Source of the DNA: Stutzerimonas xanthomarina
Lineage (GTDB): Bacteria; Pseudomonadota; Gammaproteobacteria; Pseudomonadales; Pseudomonadaceae
Direction of reading: 5' to 3'
Assembly (NCBI RefSeq): GCF_003935375.1
Contig: NZ_RHQM01000013.1
Coordinates: 1 to 64,000, forward strand
Length of the DNA: 64,000 nucleotides
Under the pieces are notes generated by a model. It made no database searches, was not told where the DNA came from, and saw nothing but the letters and a program-made list of their open reading frames with translations. Position 1 is the stretch's first letter. The number at the start of each line of letters is the position of its first letter. Position numbers and translations under genes: made by a program. Below, in pieces: positions 31,272-40,031 of this stretch.

Positions 31272-33332
31272 CTAGCGCAGCTCGGAATTGACTGCCCGAT
31301 CGAATGGTGTCGACTGGCCCAGCAGCAGGTCGAGATCGCGGGCGGGCAGCGGCTTGCTGTAATAGTAGCCCTGGCCTTCCTGGCAACCTTCGGCGATCAG
31401 ATAGGCTTCCTGCTCCGGTGTTTCGACGCCCTCGGCGATCACCGTCATGCCGAGGCTTTTGCCCAGCTGGATGACCGCGCGCACGATGGTCGCGCCCTCG
31501 TCCTGGCCGATGTCCTGGACGAAGCTCTTGTCGATCTTGATCTTGTCCAGCGGCAGACTCTTGAGATAACTCAGCGAGGAGTAACCGGTACCGAAATCGT
31601 CGATCGCGATCAGCGCGCCGGAGCGCCGCAGGCTGTGCAGGTTGTGCGCTGCCGCGTCGATGTCTTCCATCAGCCCCGTCTCGGTCACCTCCAGTTCGAG
31701 GGTTTCGGCCGGCAACTGGTGCTTCTGCAGCAGCTCGCCGATCATCTGCGGTAGCTGCGGGTGGCGCAGTTGTACGGTGGAAAGATTCACCGCAACGCGC
31801 AGACCGGTGTAGCCCTCGGCATGCCACTGCCGCAGCTGGCTGCAGGCCTGATCAAGCACCCATTTGCCGATCTCGATGATGCTGCCGTTCTGCTCCGCCA
31901 GCGGGATGAACAGATCCGGTGGGACCAGCTTGCCCTGGGGGTGTTTCCAGCGGATCAGTGCCTCGACGCCGGTGATGCGGTTCTGGCGGTAGTCGACCTG
32001 GGGCTGGTAGACCAGATGGAACTCGTTGCGCTTGAGCGCTTCGCTGAGATCCTTTTCCAGCTCCCGACGGGCGCGCATCTCGCTATCGATGCTGGCGACA
32101 TAGAACTGGTAGCGGTTGCGCGAGCGGCTCTTTGCCAGCGTCATGGTCTGCTCGGCCTTTTGCAGCAGCTTTTCGGTATTGTCGCCATCTTCTGGGTACA
32201 GCGTGATGCCGATGGTGGCGCGCAACCGAATCGGGTCGCCGTCGAACTCGATCGGGGTTTCCAGATCGTCCAGCAGCGCCTGGGCCAACTCGGCGGCATC
32301 GTAGGGCTGCTCGATGCCGCTGAGTACGAGGACGAACTGATCGCCGCCCAGTCGTGCCAGCGCACCGAGACGGCCAGCGGAGCCGCGCAGGCGGTCTGCC
32401 AGGGCCTTGAGCAGGCAGTCGCCGGCCTGATAGCTGTACTGCTCGTTTACACCCTTGAAGTCGTCAAGCCCAAGACAAAGCACTGCGACGCGCCGCTGCA
32501 TGCGTCGAGCCTCGTCGAGAATGTGGTCGAGCTGACTTTGCAGCTGCTGCCGGTTCGGCAGACCGGTCAGGGAGTCGTACTGGGTCATGCGATACAGGCT
32601 GCTTTCAGCCTCCTGACGCAGGTGCATGTTGTGCTCGATAGAGGCGAGCAAGCCGTTGGCCGTTTCCACCCACAGGCCTAGCTCGTTGCGCTCATGCCCA
32701 CGGATCATCGGCAACTTGTGCTCGCCGGGCCGGTCGGGGTTGATCCGCGCCAGATGCTCGATGAGCTTGGTCAACGGACGGGTCAGCAGCCACTGGTAGA
32801 TCAGGAAGAGCACGAAGCCCAGCGTCAGCGCACGCAGGATGCCGACGATGAAGATCACGATGGAGTCGTTGATGAATTCCTGGCCGTATTTGGCGGTGTC
32901 CAGGGTTATGCGCAGCTCGCCGTAATATTCGTTGTAAGGCGGTTTGCCGATCAGCGGAATCGAGAACTGTCGGTCGCGGTGGAGAATCGGATCGGTCAGC
33001 CAGCGTGTCGGCAGGTCGATAGGTGGTCTGATCTTCAGCGCCAGCATGCCTTCGTCCGGATGGCCGATGGATGCCATGCGAATCGATTCGTGCTGGAAGA
33101 GCCCCTCCATAACCTGGGCGCCCATCTCGCGGTCGAGGCTGTAGATCGCCTGAGTGGATGGGTCGCGGGTCATGCGTAGGATGCGTTGGGCATCGGCTTC
33201 GATCAACTGGCGTGTCTTGTAGGCACCGAAGATGATCTGTGCGCAGCTGAGCACCAGCCCTACCGCAAGCGCCGATAGCAGGACTACACGCAGGAGCTTA
33301 CGCGACAGGCTATTGCGCATTTCCAGCTTCAA
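31272..33332 (-). CDS. bifA: Membrane GGDEF-EAL cyclic-di-GMP phosphodiesterase BifA
   Basis: A 686-residue inner-membrane protein. It has helix 1 at residues 14-36, a periplasmic region of about 120 residues, helix 2 near 155-180, HAMP, a GGDEF domain with the altered signature ARLGGDQFVLVL (near 350), and an EAL domain with intact EAL (GVEALIRWKHP), DDFGTGYSS and EGVET motifs. Such proteins hydrolyse cyclic-di-GMP. In P. aeruginosa BifA (PA4367, next to sodB as here) lowers c-di-GMP and controls biofilm and swarming. The TTG start at 33332 with AAAGGA upstream gives the expected length; ATG 33320 is the alternative. Confidence 0.88.
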   Translation of the reverse strand: MKLEMRNSLSRKLLRVVLLSALAVGLVLSCAQIIFGAYKTRQLIEADAQRILRMTRDPSTQAIYSLDREMGAQVMEGLFQHESIRMASIGHPDEGMLALKIRPPIDLPTRWLTDPILHRDRQFSIPLIGKPPYNEYYGELRITLDTAKYGQEFINDSIVIFIVGILRALTLGFVLFLIYQWLLTRPLTKLIEHLARINPDRPGEHKLPMIRGHERNELGLWVETANGLLASIEHNMHLRQEAESSLYRMTQYDSLTGLPNRQQLQSQLDHILDEARRMQRRVAVLCLGLDDFKGVNEQYSYQAGDCLLKALADRLRGSAGRLGALARLGGDQFVLVLSGIEQPYDAAELAQALLDDLETPIEFDGDPIRLRATIGITLYPEDGDNTEKLLQKAEQTMTLAKSRSRNRYQFYVASIDSEMRARRELEKDLSEALKRNEFHLVYQPQVDYRQNRITGVEALIRWKHPQGKLVPPDLFIPLAEQNGSIIEIGKWVLDQACSQLRQWHAEGYTGLRVAVNLSTVQLRHPQLPQMIGELLQKHQLPAETLELEVTETGLMEDIDAAAHNLHSLRRSGALIAIDDFGTGYSSLSYLKSLPLDKIKIDKSFVQDIGQDEGATIVRAVIQLGKSLGMTVIAEGVETPEQEAYLIAEGCQEGQGYYYSKPLPARDLDLLLGQSTPFDRAVNSELR

Positions 33333-33369
33333 ATGAAGGTCCTTTTCCGTGCCGACGCTCGGTTGCGGA

Positions 33370-33398
33370 AGTATTGTTAGTCATCCGGCAATCGTCAA
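33370..33398 (-). promoter_or_regulatory. Sigma-70 promoter of bifA
   Basis: On the minus strand TTGACG (33398-33393), a 17-base spacer and AATACT (33375-33370). The transcript would start near 33363, about 30 bases before the gene. Confidence 0.55.
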
Positions 33399-33447
33399 AG
33401 GCAATTAAACCAGTAAGTCAGCAAGCTCCGACTGTGCCGGCAGTACG

Positions 33448-33482
33448 TCTTAGGATGCAAGCCCAAAGGCGTAATCCTAAGA
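33448..33482. promoter_or_regulatory. Inverted repeat upstream of the bifA promoter
   Basis: A perfect 9-bp inverted repeat TCTTAGGAT / ATCCTAAGA separated by 17 bases, its centre about 100 bases upstream of the predicted bifA start point. It could be an activator site or a hairpin. No regulator assigned. Confidence 0.35.
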
Positions 33483-33570
33483 AAACATTGCGCGTCGATT
33501 ACCGATACCGTAAGGCGACTTTTTTCCGGGCTGCAAATGTATAGCGGCAGGCGACACCGAACCCTTAAAT

Positions 33571-33601
33571 GAAAATGCCCGCAACAAGTGCGGGCATTTT
33601 C
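33571..33601. terminator. Terminator of sodB
   Basis: A 13-bp perfect stem GAAAATGCCCGCA / TGCGGGCATTTTC with a 5-base loop; T-runs on both strands. It ends sodB on the minus strand. Confidence 0.88.
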
Positions 33602-33617
33602 GTTAGCGCTGGGTGGC

Positions 33618-34199
33618 TCAGCCGGCGAAGTTCTTCGCGACGAAGTCCCAGTTGACCAGGTTCCAGAACGCTTCGACGAACTTCGGACGAGCGTTGCGGT
33701 AGTCGATGTAGTAGGCGTGTTCCCAGACGTCACAGGTCAGCAGTGGCTTGTCACCTGCAGTCATCGGGTTGCCGGCACCGATGGTGCTTGCCAGGCCGAG
33801 GCTGCCGTCGGACTTCTTCACCAGCCAGGCCCAGCCGGAGCCGAAGGTGCCGATGGCGGTCTTGGTGAACTCTTCCTTGAACTTGTCGAACGAGCCGAAG
33901 GATGCGTTGATGGCATCGGCCAGCGCGCCAGTCGGCTGACCACCGGCGTTCGGCGCCAGGCAGTTCCAGAAAAAGGTGTGGTTCCAGACCTGAGCGGCAT
34001 TGTTGAAGATGCCACCGGAAGAGGTCTTGATGATGCTTTCCAGATCCTTGCCTTCGAACTCGGTGCCCGGGATCAGGTTGTTCAGATTGGTCACGTAAGC
34101 AGCGTGGTGCTTGTCGTGGTGAAACTCGAGCGTCTCGGCGGACATGTGCGGCTCGAGAGCGTTCTTTTCGTACGGCAGCGGCGGCAATTCGAAAGCCAT
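33618..34199 (-). CDS. sodB: Iron superoxide dismutase
   Basis: A 193-residue cytoplasmic Fe-SOD converting superoxide to peroxide and oxygen. It begins [18 protein letters not shown] and is of standard SodB length. Metal ligands are visible: His in LEFHHDKHH, His in [12 protein letters not shown], and the pair in DVWEHAYY. The motif [11 protein letters not shown] with Gln fits the iron-type family. ATG 34199 has GGAGATA upstream. Place beside bifA is as in P. aeruginosa PA4366. Confidence 0.97.
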   Translation of the reverse strand: MAFELPPLPYEKNALEPHMSAETLEFHHDKHHAAYVTNLNNLIPGTEFEGKDLESIIKTSSGGIFNNAAQVWNHTFFWNCLAPNAGGQPTGALADAINASFGSFDKFKEEFTKTAIGTFGSGWAWLVKKSDGSLGLASTIGAGNPMTAGDKPLLTCDVWEHAYYIDYRNARPKFVEAFWNLVNWDFVAKNFAG

Positions 34200-34599
34200 G
34201 ATGTATCTCCTACTCAGGTGTCGAGGATTGATGCGGCCAGCTGGAAGGAGCGTGCGAGGCGTGCCGGCGATACCGGTGAGCAGGAGCGAATGTGCGTCCC
34301 ACCCTGGCCTCTGTCGTTCCCTTCGCTCGCTACATGCTTGCGCAATCTCTGGCCGTTCACGGTCGGCCGAACAGACAGACTGAAGCCTTCCGCTCCATGT
34401 CTGCGAGCCAGCGATCATAGCACCCGACCTGCGGCAAAACCACGCGGCAACTGTATGGAATATAGGTTCCAGAGGGATTGGCGAGGCGAAGCAGCGGATG
34501 CAAACAACTGGCTGCGCCTTGCGTGGACCGCGCCGTCGGGCTGGGCGTTCCTTGCGACCTGCAAAAATGGCGCGCGGCCGGTTGTCGCGCGCCAGGGCG
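34200..34599. other. Intergenic region between sodB and argO
   Basis: Four hundred bases with no convincing gene. It holds the argO terminator at its right end and a candidate sodB extended -10 (TGCTATGAT on the minus strand, hexamer at 34419-34414). If used, that promoter would give sodB a leader of about 200 bases. The -35 is poor. Confidence 0.4.
34562..34594 (-). terminator. Terminator of argO
   Basis: A 9-bp stem TGGCGCGCG / CGCGCGCCA with a 9-base loop, followed on the minus strand by TTTTTGC, five bases after the argO stop. Confidence 0.8.
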
Positions 34600-35208
34600 T
34601 CAGCTGGCGAATGCGAGCTGTGCGGCAATCGCGAACATCATGGCAGCGACGCCGAGGTCGATCAGACGCCAGGTCAGCGGGCGGGCCAGCCAGGGTGCGA
34701 GCCAGGCGCCACCGAGCGCCAGGGTCATGAACCACAGGGTCGATGCACTGGCAGCGCCCAGTGTGTAGGCGCCTGGCTCGGGCTGCTGTGCGCCGAGTGA
34801 GCCGATCAGTACCACTGTATCGAGATAGACGTGCGGATTGAGCAACGTCACCGCCAGCGCGGCCAACAGCACCGCACGCAGCGGTCGCGGCTGCGCATCA
34901 GCGCTGCGCAGGCTCTGTGGCTTGAACGCGCGACGCAGCGCCAGGGTACCGTACCAGAGCACGAAGGCGACGCCGCCCCAGCGGGTGATCTCCAGCAGTA
35001 GCGGGTTGTCCGCCAGCACCGCTGCCAGTCCGAATACACCGACGCTGACCAACAGCACGTCACAGACGATGCACAGTGCCGCCACCGGCAGATGGTGCTC
35101 CCGGCGCAGGCTTTGCGCGAGCACGAACGCATTCTGCGCGCCGATCGCCATGATCAGCCCCGCCGCGACCAGAAGGCCGTTGATATAGCTTTGCCAGATT
35201 GCATTCAT
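34600..35208 (-). CDS. argO: LysE/ArgO family amino-acid exporter
   Basis: A 202-residue inner-membrane exporter with about six helices. The N-terminal [22 protein letters not shown] and the central [15 protein letters not shown] are signatures of LysE/ArgO, which export lysine and arginine. It is divergent from a LysR gene of the ArgP type, the known partner pair, so arginine/lysine-responsive control is likely. Confidence 0.92.
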   Translation of the reverse strand: MNAIWQSYINGLLVAAGLIMAIGAQNAFVLAQSLRREHHLPVAALCIVCDVLLVSVGVFGLAAVLADNPLLLEITRWGGVAFVLWYGTLALRRAFKPQSLRSADAQPRPLRAVLLAALAVTLLNPHVYLDTVVLIGSLGAQQPEPGAYTLGAASASTLWFMTLALGGAWLAPWLARPLTWRLIDLGVAAMMFAIAAQLAFAS

Positions 35209-35259
35209 GCCGCACGCCTCGTCCGATTTACTGGTGAGTCTGGGCAGTGGGGAGTTATA

Positions 35260-35276
35260 AGAGAAACAAATTCTCT
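35260..35276. promoter_or_regulatory. Palindrome in the argO-argP intergenic region
   Basis: AGAGAA, 5 bases, TTCTCT: a perfect 6-5-6 inverted repeat lying 23-39 bases before argP and 52-68 before argO. It fits the interrupted dyads bound by LysR-type regulators, so it is a candidate ArgP operator. Confidence 0.45.
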
Positions 35277-35298
35277 TCAGGGTGCATTAGGAATACTG

Positions 35299-36189
35299 AT
35301 GTTCGATTACAAATTACTCGCGGCGCTTGCGGCGGTTGTTGAGCAGGCGGGTTTCGAACGAGCCGCGCAGGCGTTGGGGCTTTCGCAATCGGCCATATCC
35401 CAGCGGATCAAATTACTCGAGGCGCGCGTCGGCCAGCCGGTGCTGCTGCGCGATACGCCGCCCCGGCCGACCGAGTTGGGTCAACGATTGCTCAACCATG
35501 TGCAGCAGGTGCGCTTGCTCGAGCGGGACCTGCAAGGGCAGGTCCCGGCGCTGGACGAAAATCGCCTGCCCGAGCGATTGCGTATTGCCCTGAATGCCGA
35601 CAGCCTGGCGACCTGGTGGGCCGGCGCGGTGGCGCCGTTCTGCGCCGAGCATCGGGTGCTGCTCGATCATGTGGTGGAAGACCAGGCGGTCGGGCTCAAG
35701 CGCATGCGCGCTGGCGAGGTCGCAGCCTGCGTGTGCGCGGCGGAACGGCCGCTGGCAGGCGCGCGCAGTCAGTTTCTTGGTGCGATGCGCTATCGCGCGC
35801 TGGCCAGTCCGGTCTTTGTCAGTCGGCATTTCCAGCGACCGGCAGCCGCTGCGGATCTGGCTCGGGTGCCTGCCGTGGTCTTCGGCCCGGATGACCAGCT
35901 GCAACACCGCTACATGGCGGCAGTCGGCGGGGGAGAGGCGTTCGTCCATCACCTCTGCCCGTCGTCCGAAGGTTTCGTACGCCTGCTGCAGAGCGGGCTT
36001 GGCTGGGGGTTGGTGCCGGAGTTACAGGTGCGCGGCGAACTTGCGCGCGGCGAATTGGTCGATGTGCTGTCCGGACCGCCGATCGACGTGCCTTTGTATT
36101 GGCATCACTGGCGTAATGGCGGGCAATTGCTCGACGAGCTGACCCGGCATCTGGTGCGTTGCGCCAGCGACTGGTTACTGGTTGATTGA
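35299..36189 (+). CDS. argP: LysR-type regulator ArgP (IciA)
   Basis: A 296-residue LysR-type regulator. The winged helix-turn-helix occupies residues 3-62 (ALAAVVEQAGFERAAQALGLSQSAISQRIKLLE, recognised by ALGLSQSAISQRIK) and an effector-binding domain follows. ArgP activates argO in response to basic amino acids, and the divergent placement with argO supports the call. ATG 35299 is used because the HTH begins immediately after; no strong ribosome site is present. Confidence 0.9.
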   Translation: MFDYKLLAALAAVVEQAGFERAAQALGLSQSAISQRIKLLEARVGQPVLLRDTPPRPTELGQRLLNHVQQVRLLERDLQGQVPALDENRLPERLRIALNADSLATWWAGAVAPFCAEHRVLLDHVVEDQAVGLKRMRAGEVAACVCAAERPLAGARSQFLGAMRYRALASPVFVSRHFQRPAAAADLARVPAVVFGPDDQLQHRYMAAVGGGEAFVHHLCPSSEGFVRLLQSGLGWGLVPELQVRGELARGELVDVLSGPPIDVPLYWHHWRNGGQLLDELTRHLVRCASDWLLVD

Positions 36190-36193
36190 GCGC

Positions 36194-36460
36194 TCAGGCG
36201 AGTACGCGCTGGCCTCGGTAAATGCGTACCGTGGCGCCGCTGCTGGCCGCGCGTGGTGGAGGTGGTGCCGGCAACCGATCACTGAACGCGGCGAGCTGGC
36301 GTCCGAGTTCGCGGGTCAGCTCATCGTTGGAGTTCATGCACCCGGCAAGCATTGCCGTAACCGCATCCGGTTGGTCGAGATGGATGTCGAGTTGCTGCTC
36401 ATCGCGAAGTCTGCGTCGCAGGCTGCGCATGCAGTCGATAACCGCCTTGTTCAGCTCCAT
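36194..36460 (-). CDS. Conserved small protein of unknown function
   Basis: An 88-residue soluble protein starting MELNKAVIDCMRSLRRRLRDEQ, helical and highly charged in its first two thirds, with a proline run (PAPPPPRAA) near residue 66 and a basic C terminus (VRIYRGQRVLA). GAGGAACA precedes the ATG at a good distance. It converges on argP with a 4-bp gap. I do not recognise a domain. Confidence 0.6.
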   Translation of the reverse strand: MELNKAVIDCMRSLRRRLRDEQQLDIHLDQPDAVTAMLAGCMNSNDELTRELGRQLAAFSDRLPAPPPPRAASSGATVRIYRGQRVLA

Positions 36461-36819
36461 GCTGTGTTCCTCGTGAATTGCCCTAAGGCCCAACATCCCT
36501 GTCGGAAGTGTCTATCCGCTGGCAAGAGAGACAGAGCAAGTGGCGTACCAATTTCCGGTGTTGCTGCGCGGTTTTTGCATCTGGCAGGCGAAGCGCCCGG
36601 CTGGCGAGGCCTGCAGACTGCCCGTAGGCGATGGTCACCGCTGTGGTGCCTGTTCGCGGGGCTGCCGAGCGCGCCATTCGATGCACCGTGATGCGTATCA
36701 CAAGCGGCGCACTGCTCTACCACGGTGCATCTGCTCCACCGGCGCGCCGTCACTGATGGGCACGCCCTGAATCGTTATACTGCGCGCTGTATTTCGCACC
36801 GCGCCATTGAAGGTACCCC
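36461..36819. other. Intergenic region with a long inverted repeat
   Basis: No gene seen in 359 bases. An 11-bp perfect inverted repeat GATGCACCGTG / CACGGTGCATC (36680-36690 and 36721-36731) lies upstream of a -10-like TATACT (36777-36782) for the next gene. The -35 is unclear. Confidence 0.45.
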
Positions 36820-37725
36820 ATGCGCAACGATGCTCACGACGAACTGGACAACATTCCCAGCCTGACCGCAGGCCGTGACCGCGTGGAGCCCTATCCGGCG
36901 CCGGATCTCGAGCCGATCCGCAGAACCGCCGATGAGCCTGTGGATGACGGGCGCTCCCGCCAGAAACGTCGCCCTGCAAGCACTGCTGGCAAGGTGAGCA
37001 CGGCGCCGCTGTGGGTCATGGTGCTGGCCTTGCTCCTCAGCCTTGGCGCTCTCGGGTGGTGGAGTTATCAGAAGATCGCCATGCTGGAAATGCAGCTGGT
37101 CGCCACCCAGGAAAGCTTCGCGCGTATCAGTGAGGATGCGGCGGGACGACTGCAGGACATCAGCGGGAAAGTCGTTGCGACCGAGTCCAATGTGACTACG
37201 GAAAGCGAGGCGGTGAAACTGCGCATCAAGCAGCTTGAGCAACAGGCCATCGATCTTGACCGCAAGCAGCAGGCCTTTGCTACCGAACAGCAGAGTCTGA
37301 CTGGCAAACAGGGCAATCAGGATCGGCGCATGGACGAGCAGGGCAAGCGCCTCGAGCAGTTGGGTGCCGACCTGCAGGCTCAGCAGGGGAGTACTGCGAC
37401 ACTGGCAGAGAGCGTCAAGGCGTTGAGCAGCGAGCAGGCGTCACTCAAAACGACCCTGGACGAGCAGGGCAAGCTGGCCGGACGGGTCGACAGCTTGAGC
37501 AAGGACATCGCGGCGCTGAAGCAGGGCGGTAACCAGAGTCAGGCGATCAGCCGGCTGGAGCAGGACATCCTGGTGCTGCGCAGTGAGCTGGACAATCGGC
37601 CGGCGCCCGCGCCAAACGCGATCAACACCGCCGAGTTCGACTCCTTCCGGGCTCAGGTCACCCGCACCATCAATTCCATGCAGGGGCAGATCGCCAATCT
37701 GCAAGGTCAGCTCGACGGACGTTAA
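36820..37725 (+). CDS. Membrane-anchored coiled-coil protein of unknown function
   Basis: A 301-residue protein: an acidic, proline-containing N-terminal cytoplasmic region (1-60), one membrane helix (about 62-84, APLWVMVLALLLSLGALGWW), then a 200-residue periplasmic helical rod. The rod has long Gln/Leu/Glu heptad-like stretches (KLRIKQLEQQAIDLDRKQQ, TLDEQGKLAGRVDSLSKD) and no cysteine. The topology suggests a structural or scaffold role in the envelope. I recognise no catalytic domain; annotation elsewhere is often ATPase or hypothetical. Confidence 0.75.
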   Translation: MRNDAHDELDNIPSLTAGRDRVEPYPAPDLEPIRRTADEPVDDGRSRQKRRPASTAGKVSTAPLWVMVLALLLSLGALGWWSYQKIAMLEMQLVATQESFARISEDAAGRLQDISGKVVATESNVTTESEAVKLRIKQLEQQAIDLDRKQQAFATEQQSLTGKQGNQDRRMDEQGKRLEQLGADLQAQQGSTATLAESVKALSSEQASLKTTLDEQGKLAGRVDSLSKDIAALKQGGNQSQAISRLEQDILVLRSELDNRPAPAPNAINTAEFDSFRAQVTRTINSMQGQIANLQGQLDGR

Positions 37726-37735
37726 CCGCGTAAGA

Positions 37736-37763
37736 GCCGCCGCGCGTATTCGCGACGGCGGCC
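37736..37763. terminator. Possible shared terminator hairpin
   Basis: A stem GCCGCCGCGCG / CGCGACGGCGGC with a short TATT loop and one bulge lies between convergent genes. The tails (CTTTGGG and TCTTACG) are only weakly T-rich. Confidence 0.45.
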
Positions 37764-37780
37764 TTTGGGCCCTTCGAGCC

Positions 37781-39691
37781 TTACAGGTCCCAGGCCAGTG
37801 ACAGCCCCACTCCGTGGTCGCGGTTATCGTTGCCGCGGTAATGGTAATTGGCGCGCAGCGCCAGACCGGGCGTCAGGCGGTGCGTCAGGCCCACGCTGAA
37901 GCGCGTCTGGTCGCCGGTCGGTACCGCGCCCGGCAGCTCGAAGCTGTTGCCCGACACACTGTTCAGCGACATGCGCAGGTCACGCCGATCCTCGTCCTCG
38001 CACTCCACCTCCCGCGCCACCTCGCCGAATAGCCGCGTGCGTTCGCTCAGCGCATAGTCGCCGAACAGGCCGAGTGAGAGGCGCAGCGAATCCAGTTCCT
38101 GATCGTCATAGCTCAATGCAGTGGAGCGCTCGCCCTGCTCGCTGTAACCGTCGACTTCGACCTTCTGATAGCTGGCACCGACGAATGGGCCGAACTGGAG
38201 TTGATCGCCTGGCTGCATCAGGTTGAAGCCAGCCTTCGCCGCCGCGCCCCATAGCGTGCCTTCGGCGTCACCCTTCTCCGTGCGCTCGCTGATGCCAAGG
38301 GCGAACGTACGCTTGAGGTCGTGGTAGTCCAGATACCCGGCGCTGAGGCTGAAGTCGGCGAACAGACGCTGGTGTTCGTAACGGGCGAAGGCCGTGGCCA
38401 GGTAGCTGCGCATGTCGTACTCGGAGTCGTTTCTGCCCAGTTCCAGCGAGTTTTCCGCCAGGCCCAGGCTGACGCCGGCCAGCCACGTCTCACTCAAACG
38501 CTGGGTAACACCAAGCGACAGACTCAGGCCGCTACCGTCACCGCCACCGTAACCGTCGTACTCAGGCCGGTTGTAACCACCCTGGACGAAGGTGCGCCAG
38601 GCGCCGACCGCCTGCCTGTCGCCGCGCCGCGCAGACAGCTCGTTGTCCAGTTGCTGCAGGTGAGCGCGCAGTGCCGAGCGGCCCATTTCCGGTAGCAGGG
38701 ATACTTCCCAGGGCGCGGAAATGATCGAGTACAGGTAGTCGGCGCTGATCTGATGAACAGCGGTTGTTGGATGGACGGCGTCGTTGAACAGCAGGCGGCT
38801 AGGATCAGGTGCTGTGCCGCCGAGGCTGTAGGTCGGGTCCGGCAGGCAGGTGCCGCCCGACGCATCGAAACACACGGCTGTTTGTGCCACGTTGGGGTCG
38901 AAGCCGAAGGCGGCCAGGTCAGCACGTACCTCGGCCAGCAACAGGCGGTTATTCACCAGCACGTAGTTGCCACCCTGGGCTTGCAGCTGGCTCGCCAGCT
39001 CGGTGTTGAACTGGTCGCTTAGAAAGTTGAATGTGGCGGCTTGGCCGGTGATGAAGCCCAGTGGCGTGGTGCCGACGTCCGGCAGATCGGAGACGATGAT
39101 GTAGCGCGCGCCCGCGGCCTGGAGTGCAGCGACGCCAGCCACCAGATTACCGGCGGCGTCAGCCATCGTGACCGGGTTGGTGCCGAGCTGGAAAATGTCG
39201 TTACCGCCGCCGTTCAGGTAGTAGAGAGCATTGCTGTCGACGCGCGGGCTCTCGACCAGATAGCCAGGCCGGGTCCGGGTAGAGCCGCCCGCGGAAACGG
39301 TCGAGTCGAGGGTGATCGAATCGAGAATCTGGTCGGTGCGGTAACCGCCGACGGCATAGTTGGTGCCGTCCGGATCGCCTGTGAGGACTGCCGGTAACAG
39401 CGGCGTGGAGGGTAACGATTGAAGGCCCAGCATGCTCGCCAGGCGTTGCGTGCCGACCTCGCCGATATATTCGCCGGCACCGTAGGTAGGGCCGGTGCGG
39501 TTGGTGAAGCGCAGACCCCCTGTAGGGTTGCCCCCGAGTGTCGGGCTTTGCAGGTCGGGAAAGTTGCCAGCATCGCTCAGCGAGTCGCCGAAGACGACGA
39601 ACTGACTGAACGGGCCGTCATTGGCGATGGCCGCGTCTGTCGCGCAGGTGAGTAGAACGGCTGCCGCAAGCGGTTTGAGGGCGCTCTGCAC
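37781..39691 (-). CDS. estA: GDSL-family autotransporter esterase (EstA/EstP-like)
   Basis: A 636-residue outer-membrane autotransporter. The start is GTG 39691 with AAGGAG 7 bases before it; the signal peptide runs to about ATDAAIA. The passenger is a GDSL lipase/esterase: Ser in VVFGDSLSDAGNF (block I), NGGGNDIFQLG (block III) and the DxxH pair in DAVHPTTAVHQ. A helical linker leads to a 12-strand barrel of about 280 residues ending SLAWDL. In P. aeruginosa EstA is surface-anchored and affects rhamnolipids and motility. ATG 39727 or 39757 would give a longer form without a good ribosome site. Confidence 0.9.
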   Translation of the reverse strand: MQSALKPLAAAVLLTCATDAAIANDGPFSQFVVFGDSLSDAGNFPDLQSPTLGGNPTGGLRFTNRTGPTYGAGEYIGEVGTQRLASMLGLQSLPSTPLLPAVLTGDPDGTNYAVGGYRTDQILDSITLDSTVSAGGSTRTRPGYLVESPRVDSNALYYLNGGGNDIFQLGTNPVTMADAAGNLVAGVAALQAAGARYIIVSDLPDVGTTPLGFITGQAATFNFLSDQFNTELASQLQAQGGNYVLVNNRLLLAEVRADLAAFGFDPNVAQTAVCFDASGGTCLPDPTYSLGGTAPDPSRLLFNDAVHPTTAVHQISADYLYSIISAPWEVSLLPEMGRSALRAHLQQLDNELSARRGDRQAVGAWRTFVQGGYNRPEYDGYGGGDGSGLSLSLGVTQRLSETWLAGVSLGLAENSLELGRNDSEYDMRSYLATAFARYEHQRLFADFSLSAGYLDYHDLKRTFALGISERTEKGDAEGTLWGAAAKAGFNLMQPGDQLQFGPFVGASYQKVEVDGYSEQGERSTALSYDDQELDSLRLSLGLFGDYALSERTRLFGEVAREVECEDEDRRDLRMSLNSVSGNSFELPGAVPTGDQTRFSVGLTHRLTPGLALRANYHYRGNDNRDHGVGLSLAWDL

Positions 39692-40031
39692 GGGTAACTC
39701 CTTATTGTTCTTTTTGTTTGGATGCATCGCTCGCACATGCGCGGGCGATCCGGCCACGCTATTGGGAGCCGCCAGCGGGTATAAGCGCCCGAAAGGGCGA
39801 TTTTTCCAAACGGTAGATCGTTCTTAGGAGTTACTGGCAGCTTCGATTTCATTGTCCTGGCTCAAGGGTTTTTGATGGCCAACTGATACCATTCGCCGCG
39901 CTTGCGCTTCTGTGGACGCCCAATGTGCCGCCGAACGGTGATGCGTTGAGACGGATATTGAAAAGCAGCGAGCGGCAACCGGAGCCGTCCGCTGTGTAAA
40001 GAACCTTCCCTGCCTGGGAGCACAATAATAA
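39692..40031. other. Divergent intergenic region with a terminator-like hairpin
   Basis: No gene in 340 bases. CGCCC-GAAA-GGGCG followed by ATTTTT on the plus strand (39786-39805) looks like an intrinsic terminator with no gene before it. On the other strand a TATACC near 39785-39780 may be a -10 of the esterase gene. Confidence 0.4.
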
